Source of the DNA: JASGDN01 sp049841275
GTDB lineage: Bacteria; Chloroflexota; Chloroflexia; Thermomicrobiales; UBA6265
Direction: 5' to 3'
Assembly (NCBI GenBank): GCA_049841275.1
Contig: JASGDN010000049.1
Span: forward strand, 11,837 to 75,836
Length of the DNA stretch: 64,000 bases
Shown one piece after another: positions 8,601 through 17,210 of the stretch. The notes beneath the pieces are model-generated. The model saw nothing but the letters and a program-made list of their open reading frames with translations. It made no database searches and was not told where the DNA came from. The translations under genes and the position numbers were made by a program. Position 1 is the first letter of the stretch. Every line of letters begins with the position of its first letter.

Positions 8601-8765
8601 CCCGTCGTCTCTTGGCGATGCACCCTGAATTCTCGTACGTACGCATCGTAATAAACCCAAACACCGAAGTATCCTTGTATACATCGGTCGCATGCTGCCT
8701 CGTGTGCGCAAGCAGCTTCTGCGAATCATTCCCGGCGTCGTTCACCTTCCCGGAGCATTCCCGCC

Positions 8766-9350
8766 ATGCCGAATCCTCCCTGCCCGGACGAACCGATCGT
8801 CTCGATCCACGGCGGCCTGATCACGCTCGGACCGCTCATCCGCGATCTCGTTCCGACGCTTACCCGCTGGATGAACGACCTCGATGGCCGCCGCACACTC
8901 GCGCCCGCCGCTCCGCGCCCGATGACGGTCGAGGCCGAAACCGGCTGGTTCGATTCGATTACGACATCGGACGACATCGTCTTCCTGATCCGCGAACGCA
9001 CCACCGGCGTGCCGATTGGCACGTCCAGCCTGATGGACGTCGACTTTCGCAACCGCTCCGCGATGTTCGGGATCTACATCGGCGAAGCATCGGCGCGCGG
9101 CAAGGGGTATGGCTCGGAAACGACGCGCCTGATGCTGGACTATGCCTTCAACCTGCTTGGCCTCAACTCGGTCCGCCTTGGCGTCGCCGCCTTCAATCCG
9201 GCCGGCGTCCGCGCCTACGAAAAGGCCGGCTTCCGCGAAGTCGGCCGCTGGCGCGAACACTGGTGGCATGAGGGAGCACTGTGGGACGAGATCCTGATGG
9301 ACTGCCTGGCCCGCGAATTCACAGCCTGCACCGGCCGGAGCGGGCAGTGA
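8766..9350 (+). CDS. GNAT-family N-acetyltransferase (RimJ/RimL type)
   Basis: The 194-residue protein has the RimJ/RimL-like GNAT layout. The N-terminal part reads ITLGPLIRDLVPTLTRWMND, followed by strands with FLIRERTTGVPIGTSSLMD. The acetyl-CoA pyrophosphate loop is ARGKGYGSETTRLMLDYAF (about residues 110-128), and motif B follows with VAAFNPAGVRAYEKAGFREVG. Such enzymes acetylate amino groups of ribosomal proteins, amino acids or antibiotics; the substrate cannot be told from sequence. The ATG at 8766 is preceded by CGGAG at a workable distance. It stands alone between the divergent rny promoter and the NYN gene on the same strand, with 72 bp to the latter. Confidence 0.85.
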   Translation: MPNPPCPDEPIVSIHGGLITLGPLIRDLVPTLTRWMNDLDGRRTLAPAAPRPMTVEAETGWFDSITTSDDIVFLIRERTTGVPIGTSSLMDVDFRNRSAMFGIYIGEASARGKGYGSETTRLMLDYAFNLLGLNSVRLGVAAFNPAGVRAYEKAGFREVGRWREHWWHEGALWDEILMDCLAREFTACTGRSGQ

Positions 9351-9422
9351 TCCGCGCCGATATGCGACACTGAGGACAATTCGCCACTGCGCGCCACGAT
9401 CGACAGGAGAAGGGGACCCGGC

Positions 9423-10718
9423 GTGAACGCATCGTCATCCGGCACACGAAACGGCAGCAGCACGGGCGGACGGGAACCGGTCGCCAGCGATTCTGCCTCC
9501 GGCGACGTCGCCCTCCTGATCGACTACGAGAACCTGCAGATCAGCCTGAAGCGCTACTTCAAGCTGACCACGCCGAAGATGAGCCTCATCATCCAGGAGG
9601 CGCAGGAACACGGGCGCCTCGTCCTTGCCCGCGCCTACGCGCCGTGGACCAGCCAGGACCTGGCGATCGACGCCGAGAACCTCTATCGCCAGGGCATCGA
9701 CCTCATCTACGTTCCCGCCGGCAAGAACAGCGCCGATGTCCGCATCGCCGTGGACGCCGTCGAGACCAGCGCCCGCAACGACAACATCGCCACCTATGTG
9801 ATCGTCACCGGCGATGGCGACCTCATCCATCCGCTGAACTACCTGCGCCAGCAGGGCCGCAAGGTCGTGGTGATCGGGGTCGACGCCGCGATGAGCCGCA
9901 TGCTCTCCGCCGCTGCCGACGGCGTCCTGCTCTACGAGCGCGATCTCGACCCCTCCGTCCGCCGCGAACAGCCACCCAAACGGCAATCCGGCGGCAAGGC
10001 CTCCGACCGCAGCGGCACCATCAAGCAAGAGGAATCGCCCGCCACCACGCGTCTGACCCCGCTTCGCGAGTTCCCACGTCCGGAGGACGCGTTCAAGCTG
10101 GTGCAGGATGTCCTCGCCCGCCACGGCAACAACGAACCGATGCTCTATCAGGAAGTCGGGCATTGGTTGGGGCAGGACCACAGCATGCGATCCCGCACGT
10201 GGTACGGCGTCCCATTCAGCGTCTTCATGGATGCTGCGCAAGACGCGGGATTCGTGACGCTGACGACCTCCGGAGGCAACAGCTACGCATCGCTCCCGTC
10301 CACCTCGCTCGCGGACGATACAGCAAACGACGACGAGGGGCCGGACGACGACCGCGAACGGAGCGGGGATGGCGGCTCCGTCGTGCGTCTGGAATCCCTC
10401 CGACCGGAGGAGCGCACAGCCCTCTTCGATGCGCTGGAGGACCTGATCGCAACCAAGAAGCAAGGGTATGTCACCTTCAAGGGGATCCAGAAGCACCTGC
10501 TCGCGTCCAGCACGCTCCCGCGCCTCAGCGAGGAGCAGATCAAGAGCCTCCTCAACGACCTCGCCGACCGCGATCCGCCAATCCTGATCCGGCACCAGCG
10601 CAAGGGACGCGGCGGCGGCTTCACCTATTCGGCCTTCACCCTCAACCGCAACGCCCTCCCTCATCCGGAGGAAGATCTCCATCCCGCCGATGTGGAATAC
10701 GAGGTCCCGGAAAGCTAG
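9423..10718 (+). CDS. NYN-domain (PIN-like) putative RNase with C-terminal winged-helix/LOTUS-like regions
   Basis: This 431-residue protein carries a LabA/DUF88-type NYN domain, a PIN-fold putative metal-dependent RNase, at about residues 25-165. The acidic residues expected at the active site are visible in LLIDYENLQ, SADVRIAVDAVE and VTGDGDLIHPLNYLR. A charged linker (165-215) leads into a segment with the look of an OST-HTH/LOTUS domain: EDAFKLVQDVLARHGNNEP, then TWYGVPFSVFMDAA and a closing hairpin. A second helical, winged-helix-like segment follows after an acidic linker (about 320-415: RPEERTALFDALEDLIATKK onward). NYN plus LOTUS is a known pairing for RNA-targeting proteins. The GTG start is supported by AGGAGAAGGGG upstream. 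Activity is inferred, not shown. Confidence 0.8.
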   Translation: MNASSSGTRNGSSTGGREPVASDSASGDVALLIDYENLQISLKRYFKLTTPKMSLIIQEAQEHGRLVLARAYAPWTSQDLAIDAENLYRQGIDLIYVPAGKNSADVRIAVDAVETSARNDNIATYVIVTGDGDLIHPLNYLRQQGRKVVVIGVDAAMSRMLSAAADGVLLYERDLDPSVRREQPPKRQSGGKASDRSGTIKQEESPATTRLTPLREFPRPEDAFKLVQDVLARHGNNEPMLYQEVGHWLGQDHSMRSRTWYGVPFSVFMDAAQDAGFVTLTTSGGNSYASLPSTSLADDTANDDEGPDDDRERSGDGGSVVRLESLRPEERTALFDALEDLIATKKQGYVTFKGIQKHLLASSTLPRLSEEQIKSLLNDLADRDPPILIRHQRKGRGGGFTYSAFTLNRNALPHPEEDLHPADVEYEVPES

Positions 10719-10981
10719 CTGACTCATGGAGGGAATGGGATATACCGTGTATGCCCCGCGCCCACGATTATGTCAATCCGAGCACGCAATCCGCGAGCAG
10801 AGACGGCATGAGCGGGGGAGCACACCGAGGAATCACGTCGCGTGCAGAACATTGTCCATACCGGGGTTTCCCCGACTCCGCCGTCACGCGGCGGCTACCG
10901 CGACCCCGCTCCGCTCGGGATCACAAACGCGGCCAATGAAGCCCGCAACATGGCATTCCAGATGAGACGGCGAGGGTTCGC

Positions 10982-12466
10982 CTACGACGCGGTTTCGATC
11001 CGGACACTTACGGCATGGGCACTCGGCAGATCGTCCGGCAGTGTCACGATCAACGCATCCGCCATCCGCTCGAAGGCAAGATCCACATACTGGAACCGGA
11101 CGCCGGTCAGCAGCGAAACCGTCGCAATCGTTCCCGGCAGATGCTCCGATCCTTCCCGCAACGTTGCGATACGAAGCGTGCGATCCTTCGGAATCGCCAG
11201 CGCCGTCGCGTAGAGATGTGGTCGCTGGACACCTCCTTCAAGTTCCGTCCGCTGCGTGAAGCGGATATCCTGCGCCGTGAAGGCTGCCCGCTTCGTGTCT
11301 GCAAATGATCCCGCCACGATGGCGGTCGGTCCCTCCCCATAGACCGTCCATGGCCGTGTGCCGTAGATCGCCTCGCCGTTCACACGCAGCCAGTCGCCGA
11401 TCGCGAGCAGGATATCGCGATCCTCATCCGGGATCGTGCCATCGGCACAGGGACCGATGTTGAGCAACAACGCCCCGTTCTTGCTCACGATGTCCACAAG
11501 GTCGCCGATCAGGTCACCCGGCAGCTTGTAGTCGTTGCCATCGGTGTAGCACCACGAATTCCTGGCGACCGACGTGTCCGTCTGCCAGAACTGCTTGCGA
11601 ATGCCAGCGAGTTGGCCGCGCTCGACATCGAACACGGCGGCGCTCGCCGGGAAGGCATCGTGCTTGTAGTTGATGGTCACGCCACGTCGCCACTCCGCAC
11701 CACGGTTGTAGTAGTAGCTGGCGAACGTCTGCAGGTACGGCGCGAAGACTGGCTGCTCGATCCACCAGTCGAACCAGAAGAGTTGCGGCTCGTACTTGTC
11801 GACGATCTCGCAGCACCGCAGCAGCCAGTCTTCGAGGTAGGCATCGTTCGGGGGCAGGATGTCCGGCTGGGCTGGTCCGTAGAACCCGGCGAAACGCGGA
11901 TCGCGGACATCTGAATCGAATGCCATGCCGCCGTTCATGAACCACCAATGCTCGGCGCGGTGGCTCGACACCCCGAAAACCATCGACTCGCGCCGGACCG
12001 CCGCCGCCAGTTCGCCGATGAGATCGCGCTTCGGTCCCATCTTCGCGGCGCACCACGCCGTACGGTCGGAGTCGTAGAGTGGAAAGCCGTCGTGATGCTC
12101 GGCGGTCGGCACGACGAACTGGGCACCCGCCCGGCGAAAGAGCGCTGCCCAGGCATCCGGATCGAATCGTGACGCCGTGAAGTGCGGAATGAAGTCCTTG
12201 TACCCGAATTCGGCCTGATCGCCATAAGTCGCGCGGTGGTGCTCGAACTCGCGCGTACCCTGGAGGTACATATGGCGGGGATACCACTCGTTCCCGAATG
12301 CGGGAACGGCGTAGACGCCCCAATGGATGAAGATGCCGAACTTGCCGTCGAGATACCAGTCCGGCACGCGATAGCCCTGCAGGCTCTCCCACGTCGCAGC
12401 GAACGACCCGCGATCGATCGTCGCGACAATCTCGTCCCGATACCCACGCGCATCCCGATCCGTCAT
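10982..12466 (-). CDS. Alpha-L-fucosidase, glycoside hydrolase family 29
   Basis: The 494-residue protein is a GH29 retaining alpha-L-fucosidase, which removes terminal L-fucose from glycans. Family landmarks are KFGIFIHWGVYAVP (residues 42-55), the substrate His pair in TAEHHDGFPLY (121-131) and FWFDWWIEQP, in which Asp233 fits the catalytic nucleophile. A C-terminal beta-sandwich follows from about residue 370. No signal peptide is visible, so the enzyme is probably cytoplasmic, which implies imported fuco-oligosaccharides. The 263-bp gap on its 3' side (10719-10981) separates it from the convergent NYN gene and holds two short GC hairpins (10862-10874, 10878-10894) but no clear terminator. 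No other fucose genes are nearby. Confidence 0.92.
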   Translation of the reverse strand: MTDRDARGYRDEIVATIDRGSFAATWESLQGYRVPDWYLDGKFGIFIHWGVYAVPAFGNEWYPRHMYLQGTREFEHHRATYGDQAEFGYKDFIPHFTASRFDPDAWAALFRRAGAQFVVPTAEHHDGFPLYDSDRTAWCAAKMGPKRDLIGELAAAVRRESMVFGVSSHRAEHWWFMNGGMAFDSDVRDPRFAGFYGPAQPDILPPNDAYLEDWLLRCCEIVDKYEPQLFWFDWWIEQPVFAPYLQTFASYYYNRGAEWRRGVTINYKHDAFPASAAVFDVERGQLAGIRKQFWQTDTSVARNSWCYTDGNDYKLPGDLIGDLVDIVSKNGALLLNIGPCADGTIPDEDRDILLAIGDWLRVNGEAIYGTRPWTVYGEGPTAIVAGSFADTKRAAFTAQDIRFTQRTELEGGVQRPHLYATALAIPKDRTLRIATLREGSEHLPGTIATVSLLTGVRFQYVDLAFERMADALIVTLPDDLPSAHAVSVRIETAS

Positions 12467-12525
12467 CTCTTCCCCCTCATGCCGTCAACCTTGCTCGGGC
12501 ACGACAGGGAATAACGGCGCCGGAC

Positions 12526-13806
12526 TTACTCGTCTCCGGCCTCGATTTCCCCATTCTGCCCCGCCACACCGATCAGCGGCAGTATCTCAGGGGGATTCGC
12601 GGCGAGCAATCGCCATGCATCCGGCTCCCCGCCGAGAAAGCGCAGGAGGTCCTGGATCGCCCCTGCGATGGCTCGGCCGAGGGCAGGTGTCGGACGCACG
12701 CGCGGCTCCAGGTGCAACGCCTTGATCGTCAGGACCTTCGTCTTGCGGTCGAACGACGGGTCCAGCCGCCCGACGATCCGCCCGCGATGGAGGATCGGCA
12801 GGCTATAGTACCCGTAGACACGCTTGTGGGCTGGGGTGTAGACCTCGATCCGGTAGGAGAAGTCCCAGAGCAACTCGCCACGATGCCGGTTCCACGTGAG
12901 GTTATCGAACGGGGAAAGGAACGTCGTCAGTGTTGGGCGCATCCGGCCTGCACGAAGTTCCTCCAGCCGCTCCAGTTGTCCGACGTCGATCCAGGTCGGC
13001 TCGACGATGCCCGGCACCTCGATCCGCACGATGAGCCCGTCTGCTTCAAGCTGCGGCAACAACCGCTTTGCCGCAGCAATGGGGAGATGAACCGGCCCAC
13101 CACTTCGGAAGTAATTCGCGACCCAATGTGGGGTCATGATTCCGAGCGCCTTCACAGCCCGCGATCCGAGTTCGCGCTGCACCTCCGCAACGGGCATCGC
13201 TTCTCCATCCCAGAATCCGGGAATGATGTGCTCCGGCAAGTCGAACACCCGCCGGAACCCGTCGCGCCGCCGCACGATGGCGTCGCCATGCGTCCACATG
13301 TACCCGAGCGCCATCCGCTCCGGCTTCTTGCCATACCAGTCCCATTCGTGCGTGGTCGCCTCATCCGGCGCCTCGAAGTCGAGCGAGGAAATCGGCCCCT
13401 GATCGCGCATCACACCACGCAACCGGTCGATCGCCTCGATGTTCTCAGGCTTCAGGCGCCACCCATCCTCGGCGCGCCGCTTCTCCATGTAGCCCCGAAA
13501 CAGCGGCAGCATTTCGATCGGGATGATGGCGGCCGCATGCGCCCAGTATTCGGTAATCGCATGGTCGGGATCGTAGAGATCGGCGACAAGGTCGGGATCA
13601 TACGGTCCCAAACGGCTCCAGAGCACCGTCTCGTGGGAGCGGGAGATGACACTGATGGTGTCCAGTTGTACATACTCGATCGCACGGATCGTCGCGAGGA
13701 TGTCCGCCTTGGTCGCCCGCCGGCGAAACGGCCGGCGATCGAGGCCCTGAGCGGCCACGGCGATCCAGCGCGCCTCATCGCGTGTGAGCTTCAGTACGGA
13801 CGTCAC
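12526..13806 (-). CDS. Winged-helix DNA glycosylase, AlkX/YcaQ type (HTH_42)
   Basis: The 426-residue protein belongs to the HTH_42 superfamily of YcaQ/AlkX and AlkZ DNA glycosylases, which remove bulky N7-alkyl lesions and unhook interstrand crosslinks. The tandem winged-helix start is seen in residues 5-60, with the signature YVQLDTISVISRSHETVLWS. Gln47-Leu48-Asp49 matches the Q-x-D catalytic motif of the AlkX branch; AlkZ enzymes have Q-x-Q. Later conserved blocks are EYWAHAAAIIPIE, FLSPFDNLTWNR, and YGYYSLPILHRGRIVGRLDP near the C-terminus. The neighbours (a fucosidase and a glycosyltransferase) share the strand but are separated by 58-104 bp and suggest no common role. A crosslink-repair function is inferred from the family. 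Confidence 0.87.
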   Translation of the reverse strand: MTSVLKLTRDEARWIAVAAQGLDRRPFRRRATKADILATIRAIEYVQLDTISVISRSHETVLWSRLGPYDPDLVADLYDPDHAITEYWAHAAAIIPIEMLPLFRGYMEKRRAEDGWRLKPENIEAIDRLRGVMRDQGPISSLDFEAPDEATTHEWDWYGKKPERMALGYMWTHGDAIVRRRDGFRRVFDLPEHIIPGFWDGEAMPVAEVQRELGSRAVKALGIMTPHWVANYFRSGGPVHLPIAAAKRLLPQLEADGLIVRIEVPGIVEPTWIDVGQLERLEELRAGRMRPTLTTFLSPFDNLTWNRHRGELLWDFSYRIEVYTPAHKRVYGYYSLPILHRGRIVGRLDPSFDRKTKVLTIKALHLEPRVRPTPALGRAIAGAIQDLLRFLGGEPDAWRLLAANPPEILPLIGVAGQNGEIEAGDE

Positions 13807-13910
13807 CTGCTCCCATCCCCTCGAACGTACGCCAACAAGCCTGCGAAGGAGATCGTAGCAGCGATGCCGGTCGGTTTCGGTCCGCTATCGACGGATACAG
13901 GTCACCGCCG

Positions 13911-14681
13911 CTACCAGGGCCGGCCGAGCAGTTGCCGAATACGAAGTCCCCAGACCATCAGCGCCGCCTCGATCACGACCCGGCGCGACAGCTTGGAACT
14001 GCCGGCGACCCGATCGGTGAAGGTGATCGGCACCTGTTCGACCCGCCCCCCGGTCGAGAGGGTGCGGAACGTCGTCTCGATCTGGAACCCGTAGCCGTCG
14101 GCGTGGACCGACGACAGGTCGATGGATTCCAGCGTCGCCGGTTTCCAAACCTTGAATCCGCCGGTGAGGTCACGGATCGGGACTCCGAGGATCAACCCGG
14201 CGTAGATCCCGCCGGCCCGGCTGATGAGCTTCCGGTGCCACGGCCAGCCATGCGTATCGCCACCAGGAATGTAGCGGCTTCCCAGCACGAGGTCCGCATC
14301 GGTCTTCGTCGCGACCGCCACCATACGAGCAAGATCGCTGGGTTGATGGGAGTGATCGGCGTCCATCTGGGCGATCAGGTGCGGATGCGTCTCCTGCGCA
14401 AGGGAAAGCCCGGCCACATAGGCGCGCCCGAGGCCCTCCTTGCCCGTGCGATGCAGGACATCGACGCGGCCAGGATAGTGCTCGGCAAGATCGTCCGCGA
14501 GCGCACCGGTGCCATCCGGCGAGTTGTCGTCCACGACGAGCACCGCATACCCGTCCCCGAGCGCGAGGACTTCGGTCACGATGGCCCGCAGGTTGTCGAC
14601 TTCGTTGTAGGTGGGAATGACGACCAAGACATCCGGCACCGGAAGGAACTCCGGGCGGGTGCGGTTCTCGGGAACACTCAC
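13911..14681 (-). CDS. Polyprenol-monophosphomannose-synthase-like glycosyltransferase (GT2)
   Basis: This 256-residue GT2 enzyme resembles dolichol/polyprenol phosphate mannosyltransferases, which move mannose from GDP-mannose to a lipid phosphate carrier at the membrane. The GT-A fold signatures are VVIPTYNEVDNLRAIV (residues 19-34), VVDDNSPDGTG (49-59), the metal-binding QMDADHSHQPSDL, and GSRYIPGG. The acceptor-side DLTGGFKVWK and FQIETTFRTL segments are typical of Dpm1-like proteins. There is no C-terminal transmembrane pair, so it is the short, peripheral type. The ATG overlaps the stop of the receiver gene by 4 bp. The product could feed the GT39-type enzyme at 33-35 kb, which uses lipid-linked sugars, but this link is speculative. 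Confidence 0.88.
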   Translation of the reverse strand: MSVPENRTRPEFLPVPDVLVVIPTYNEVDNLRAIVTEVLALGDGYAVLVVDDNSPDGTGALADDLAEHYPGRVDVLHRTGKEGLGRAYVAGLSLAQETHPHLIAQMDADHSHQPSDLARMVAVATKTDADLVLGSRYIPGGDTHGWPWHRKLISRAGGIYAGLILGVPIRDLTGGFKVWKPATLESIDLSSVHADGYGFQIETTFRTLSTGGRVEQVPITFTDRVAGSSKLSRRVVIEAALMVWGLRIRQLLGRPW

Positions 14682-15061
14682 GAGGTGGCGTCACCTCGTC
14701 CGCGTTCGAGCAGGAACCCGACCTGAACAAGCAGCGCATCGACATCGAATGGTTTGGAAAGCAATGCGTCCGCTTCCAGTTCGGCGGTGCGGTCACGCAG
14801 GGTACGGCTGGCGGACATCGCGATGATCGGCAGCTGGGCGGTCTCCGCTTCCTGGCGGAGGCGAGCAATGAGGGTGCCGCCATCGACGCCCGGAAGCATG
14901 ATGTCCATCAGGATGAGATCCGGCTTCCAGTCGCGCGCCATCATCAGGCCCTGGGCGCCATCCCGCGCGACGGCCACGGTGTGCCCTTCTCCCTCCAGCA
15001 CGACCTCGATCAACTGGGCAACATCGTTCTGGTCTTCGACGACGAGGATGCGTGAACTCAC
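14678..15061 (-). CDS. Single-domain response regulator (receiver only)
   Basis: A 127-residue CheY-like receiver with no output domain. ILVVEDQNDVAQLIEVVL holds the acidic pair, DLILMDIMLPGVDGG carries the phosphoacceptor Asp, and IIAMSAS and LLSKPFDVDALL give the conserved Thr/Ser and Lys positions. The GTG at 15061 is chosen because AAGAAGG lies 10 nt upstream and the domain begins at once; the frame is open further upstream. The TGA overlaps the GT2 start by 4 bp, so the two are co-expressed. No kinase is adjacent; the large histidine kinase at 46-49 kb is one possible partner, without evidence. Confidence 0.88.
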   Translation of the reverse strand: MSSRILVVEDQNDVAQLIEVVLEGEGHTVAVARDGAQGLMMARDWKPDLILMDIMLPGVDGGTLIARLRQEAETAQLPIIAMSASRTLRDRTAELEADALLSKPFDVDALLVQVGFLLERGRGDATS

Positions 15062-15119
15062 GACGCTTGTACCTTCTTGCAATGCGCGGCTCTGCAACGA
15101 GGCTTGCCCCTGCACGGAC

Positions 15120-15125
15120 AGTATA
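15120..15125 (-). promoter_or_regulatory. Candidate -10 element for the receiver-GT2 pair
   Basis: TATACT on the minus strand lies about 60 bp upstream of the receiver GTG. The -35 region is not recognisable, so support rests on the -10 match and position only. Confidence 0.35.
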
Positions 15126-15194
15126 TGCGGTCGGCGCATAGCATGCCCTGTTCCGGGGAGACGCTGGGACTCGTCTCCAGGTTCCGCGCCGGGA

Positions 15195-16541
15195 TCAGCG
15201 GCCGAGTCGTGCCGGTTGCGTGTCCACCAGGTCCGCCCCCAGATCGTTCAGTTTATCCACGAAGTTCGCATAGCCGCGATCGATGTGGTCGACATCGGAG
15301 ATCACCGTCTCCCCGTCCGCCACGAGCCCGGCCAGGACCAGGCTCACGCCGGCGCGGATGTCCAGCGCGGTGACGGCGGCACCATGCAGCCTCGTCGGGC
15401 CGTAAACGATCGCCGTCGGGAAGCGGGGATTTCCTACCCCATCCTCACGCGGTGTATCGACCTGGGCACCCATCTTCTTTAGTTCCTCGACATAGAGCAA
15501 CCGATTCTCGTAGACACGCTCCTGCAGGATCGAGGTACCGTTGCACTGCGTCAGCAAGGGCAGCATGGTCGCCTGCTGGTCGGTCGGGAAACCGGGGAAC
15601 GGCAGGGTCTGGATTTTGACCGCCCGGCGCTCCCGGGCAGGCTTGACCAGCATACTGTCGTTGCCGAACCAGAGCTTCGCGCCGATCTGCCGCAGCTTCT
15701 CGGTGACGGGAAGCATATGGGACTCGATCACCCCTTCCAGGGAGACTTCGCCGCCGGTGATGACGGAGGCAATGGCGAACGTCCCCGCCTCAAGCCGGTC
15801 CGGGATGCAGACCACCGAGGTTCCCCGCAGCTTGCCAACCCCCTCGATCACGATCGTTGGCGTCCCGAGACCGGAGATGCGCGCGCCCATGCGATTCAGC
15901 ATCTCGCCAAGCCAGATCACCTCCGGCTCGGCGCAGGCGTTGTTGATGACCGTCGTTCCCTGTGCGAGACAGGCGGCCATCAGGATATTCTCGGTCCCGG
16001 TGTGGGTGGGATAATCGAGATAGACCGGCCGGCCGGAGAGCGCCCCCGCCTTCGCCACGACCGTCGACCCAATACTGGTAATCTCCGCGCCAAGTCGCCG
16101 GAACCCGTCGAGGTGAATATCGATCGGCCGGGTGCCGATCTGGTCCCCTCCGGGATCGGCGAATGAGATCTCGCCTGCCCGGGCGAGCATCGGGCCGACC
16201 ACGACCACCGACGCCCGGGTCGCCTTGAAATGCTCGGCTGGCGCATCGGTGCGAGCGATCTTCTCGGCACGAACGGTTACGGTTTCCCGCTGTGGAGCGA
16301 TCTCGACCTCGGCACCGAAGACCCGGAGCAGCTCGGCCATCGAGAAGACATCGGAAATCATCGGCATGTTGTCCAGGCGGACTTCGTCATCCGTCAGAAG
16401 GCAGGCAGCCATTGCCTTCAACGCCGCGTTCTTCGCGCCGCCGATCTTCACGTTGCCTTCGAGCCGTCGCCCGCCGCGTACCTTCAGGACGCGCTCGGCA
16501 ACGGGCAGATCGGTCGCAATCGTCTCGACAGTGACGGACAT
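15195..16541 (-). CDS. murA: UDP-N-acetylglucosamine 1-carboxyvinyltransferase with Asp at the fosfomycin-target position
   Basis: MurA transfers enolpyruvate from PEP to UDP-GlcNAc, the first committed step of peptidoglycan synthesis in the cytoplasm. The 448-residue protein has the EPSP-synthase-like repeat fold with VKIGGAKNAALKAMAACLL (residues 31-49), RASVVVVGPMLARAG (109-123) and LPFPGFPTDQQA. The loop normally reading GGC-x-IG-x-RP reads GGDQIGTRPID: Asp133 (codon 16143-16145) replaces the catalytic Cys that fosfomycin alkylates. Mycobacterium and Chlamydia MurA carry the same natural change and are insensitive to the drug. The ATG at 16541 follows GGAG. It ends 133 bp before the receiver gene and lies after the atp operon terminator, so it is probably its own unit. 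Confidence 0.95.
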   Translation of the reverse strand: MSVTVETIATDLPVAERVLKVRGGRRLEGNVKIGGAKNAALKAMAACLLTDDEVRLDNMPMISDVFSMAELLRVFGAEVEIAPQRETVTVRAEKIARTDAPAEHFKATRASVVVVGPMLARAGEISFADPGGDQIGTRPIDIHLDGFRRLGAEITSIGSTVVAKAGALSGRPVYLDYPTHTGTENILMAACLAQGTTVINNACAEPEVIWLGEMLNRMGARISGLGTPTIVIEGVGKLRGTSVVCIPDRLEAGTFAIASVITGGEVSLEGVIESHMLPVTEKLRQIGAKLWFGNDSMLVKPARERRAVKIQTLPFPGFPTDQQATMLPLLTQCNGTSILQERVYENRLLYVEELKKMGAQVDTPREDGVGNPRFPTAIVYGPTRLHGAAVTALDIRAGVSLVLAGLVADGETVISDVDHIDRGYANFVDKLNDLGADLVDTQPARLGR

Positions 16542-16684
16542 GGAAACTCCTGGCGGTAGTGATCGGTCAGCGAAGCGGGCATCGCCCGGTGGCTACGGCG
16601 TGGATGACATCGGAGGTCGGGCCACACAGCGATGACGCTGCAGGCAGTATAGGGGAGGTTTCCCGTTCCCAAACGAAAACAGGA

Positions 16685-16704
16685 CGCCATCCCGAAGGAT
16701 GGCG
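16685..16704 (-). terminator. Intrinsic terminator of the atp operon
   Basis: On the minus strand CGCCATCC-TTCG-GGATGGCG forms an 8-bp stem capped by a cUUCGg tetraloop, extended outward by two more GC pairs across one mismatch. It is followed by TCCTGTTTTCGTTTG. It lies 35 bp after the atpC stop and before murA. The shape and position fit a Rho-independent terminator. Confidence 0.8.
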
Positions 16705-16739
16705 CCCCGTTTATCCTGCCTCGAACCGGACTGGCCGGA

Positions 16740-17168
16740 TCAGGGATTTGGAGTGCTGCGTCCGCGACGGCGGTGACCGATCCGCAGACGGACGGCAGCC
16801 CGTCGCAAGGCGGCATCAGCCTCCGCGATGGAGACGGCGTCGGCGCGGTTGCGCTTCGTCTCCTCGGCGCGGGCGCGGGCAGCCTCGGCCCGCTCGACGT
16901 CGATCTCGCTCGCTCGCTCGGCGGTGTCGGCGAGGATCGTCACCCGATCGTGACTGACCTCGACGAACCCGCCGAAGACGACAATCGACTCCTCCGAACC
17001 GCCCTTCTTCACCCGCAGCTCACCAAATGTGAGCAGCGAGATCAGCTGCGCGTGTCCAGGCAGGATGCCCAGCATGCCGTCAACCCCAGGGACGACCGCC
17101 ATGTCGACGTCATCCATCTGGAAGACGACCCGCTCGCCGGTCACGACCTCCACATGAAGTTTGGCCAC
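16740..17168 (-). CDS. atpC: F1Fo ATP synthase epsilon subunit
   Basis: The 142-residue epsilon subunit belongs to the central stalk and regulates ATP hydrolysis. The N-terminal beta barrel is recognisable from KLHVEVVTGERVVF and VPGVDGMLGILPGHAQLIS (about residues 27-45), with VFGGFVEVSHDRVTILAD following. The C-terminal helical hairpin (about 85-140) is Ala/Glu/Arg-rich and ends in a basic tail, RRRGRSTPNP. The GTG start has a strong AGGAGG 5 nt upstream. It is the last gene of the operon, 42 bp after atpD, and is followed by the UUCG-capped terminator. Confidence 0.95.
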   Translation of the reverse strand: MAKLHVEVVTGERVVFQMDDVDMAVVPGVDGMLGILPGHAQLISLLTFGELRVKKGGSEESIVVFGGFVEVSHDRVTILADTAERASEIDVERAEAARARAEETKRNRADAVSIAEADAALRRAAVRLRIGHRRRGRSTPNP

Positions 17169-17210
17169 GAAATGCCTCCTTGCGCCTCACCAGCGCGGGA
17201 GAGAACCGGT

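Noticed and set aside
9435..10727. A 430-codon minus-strand frame opposite the NYN gene.
   Set aside because: It is antisense to a gene with conserved motifs and a good ribosome site, and its own sequence is low-complexity.
10862..10894. Two short GC hairpins as a terminator between the NYN gene and the fucosidase.
   Set aside because: Stems of 5-6 bp without T-tracts are expected by chance at this GC content.
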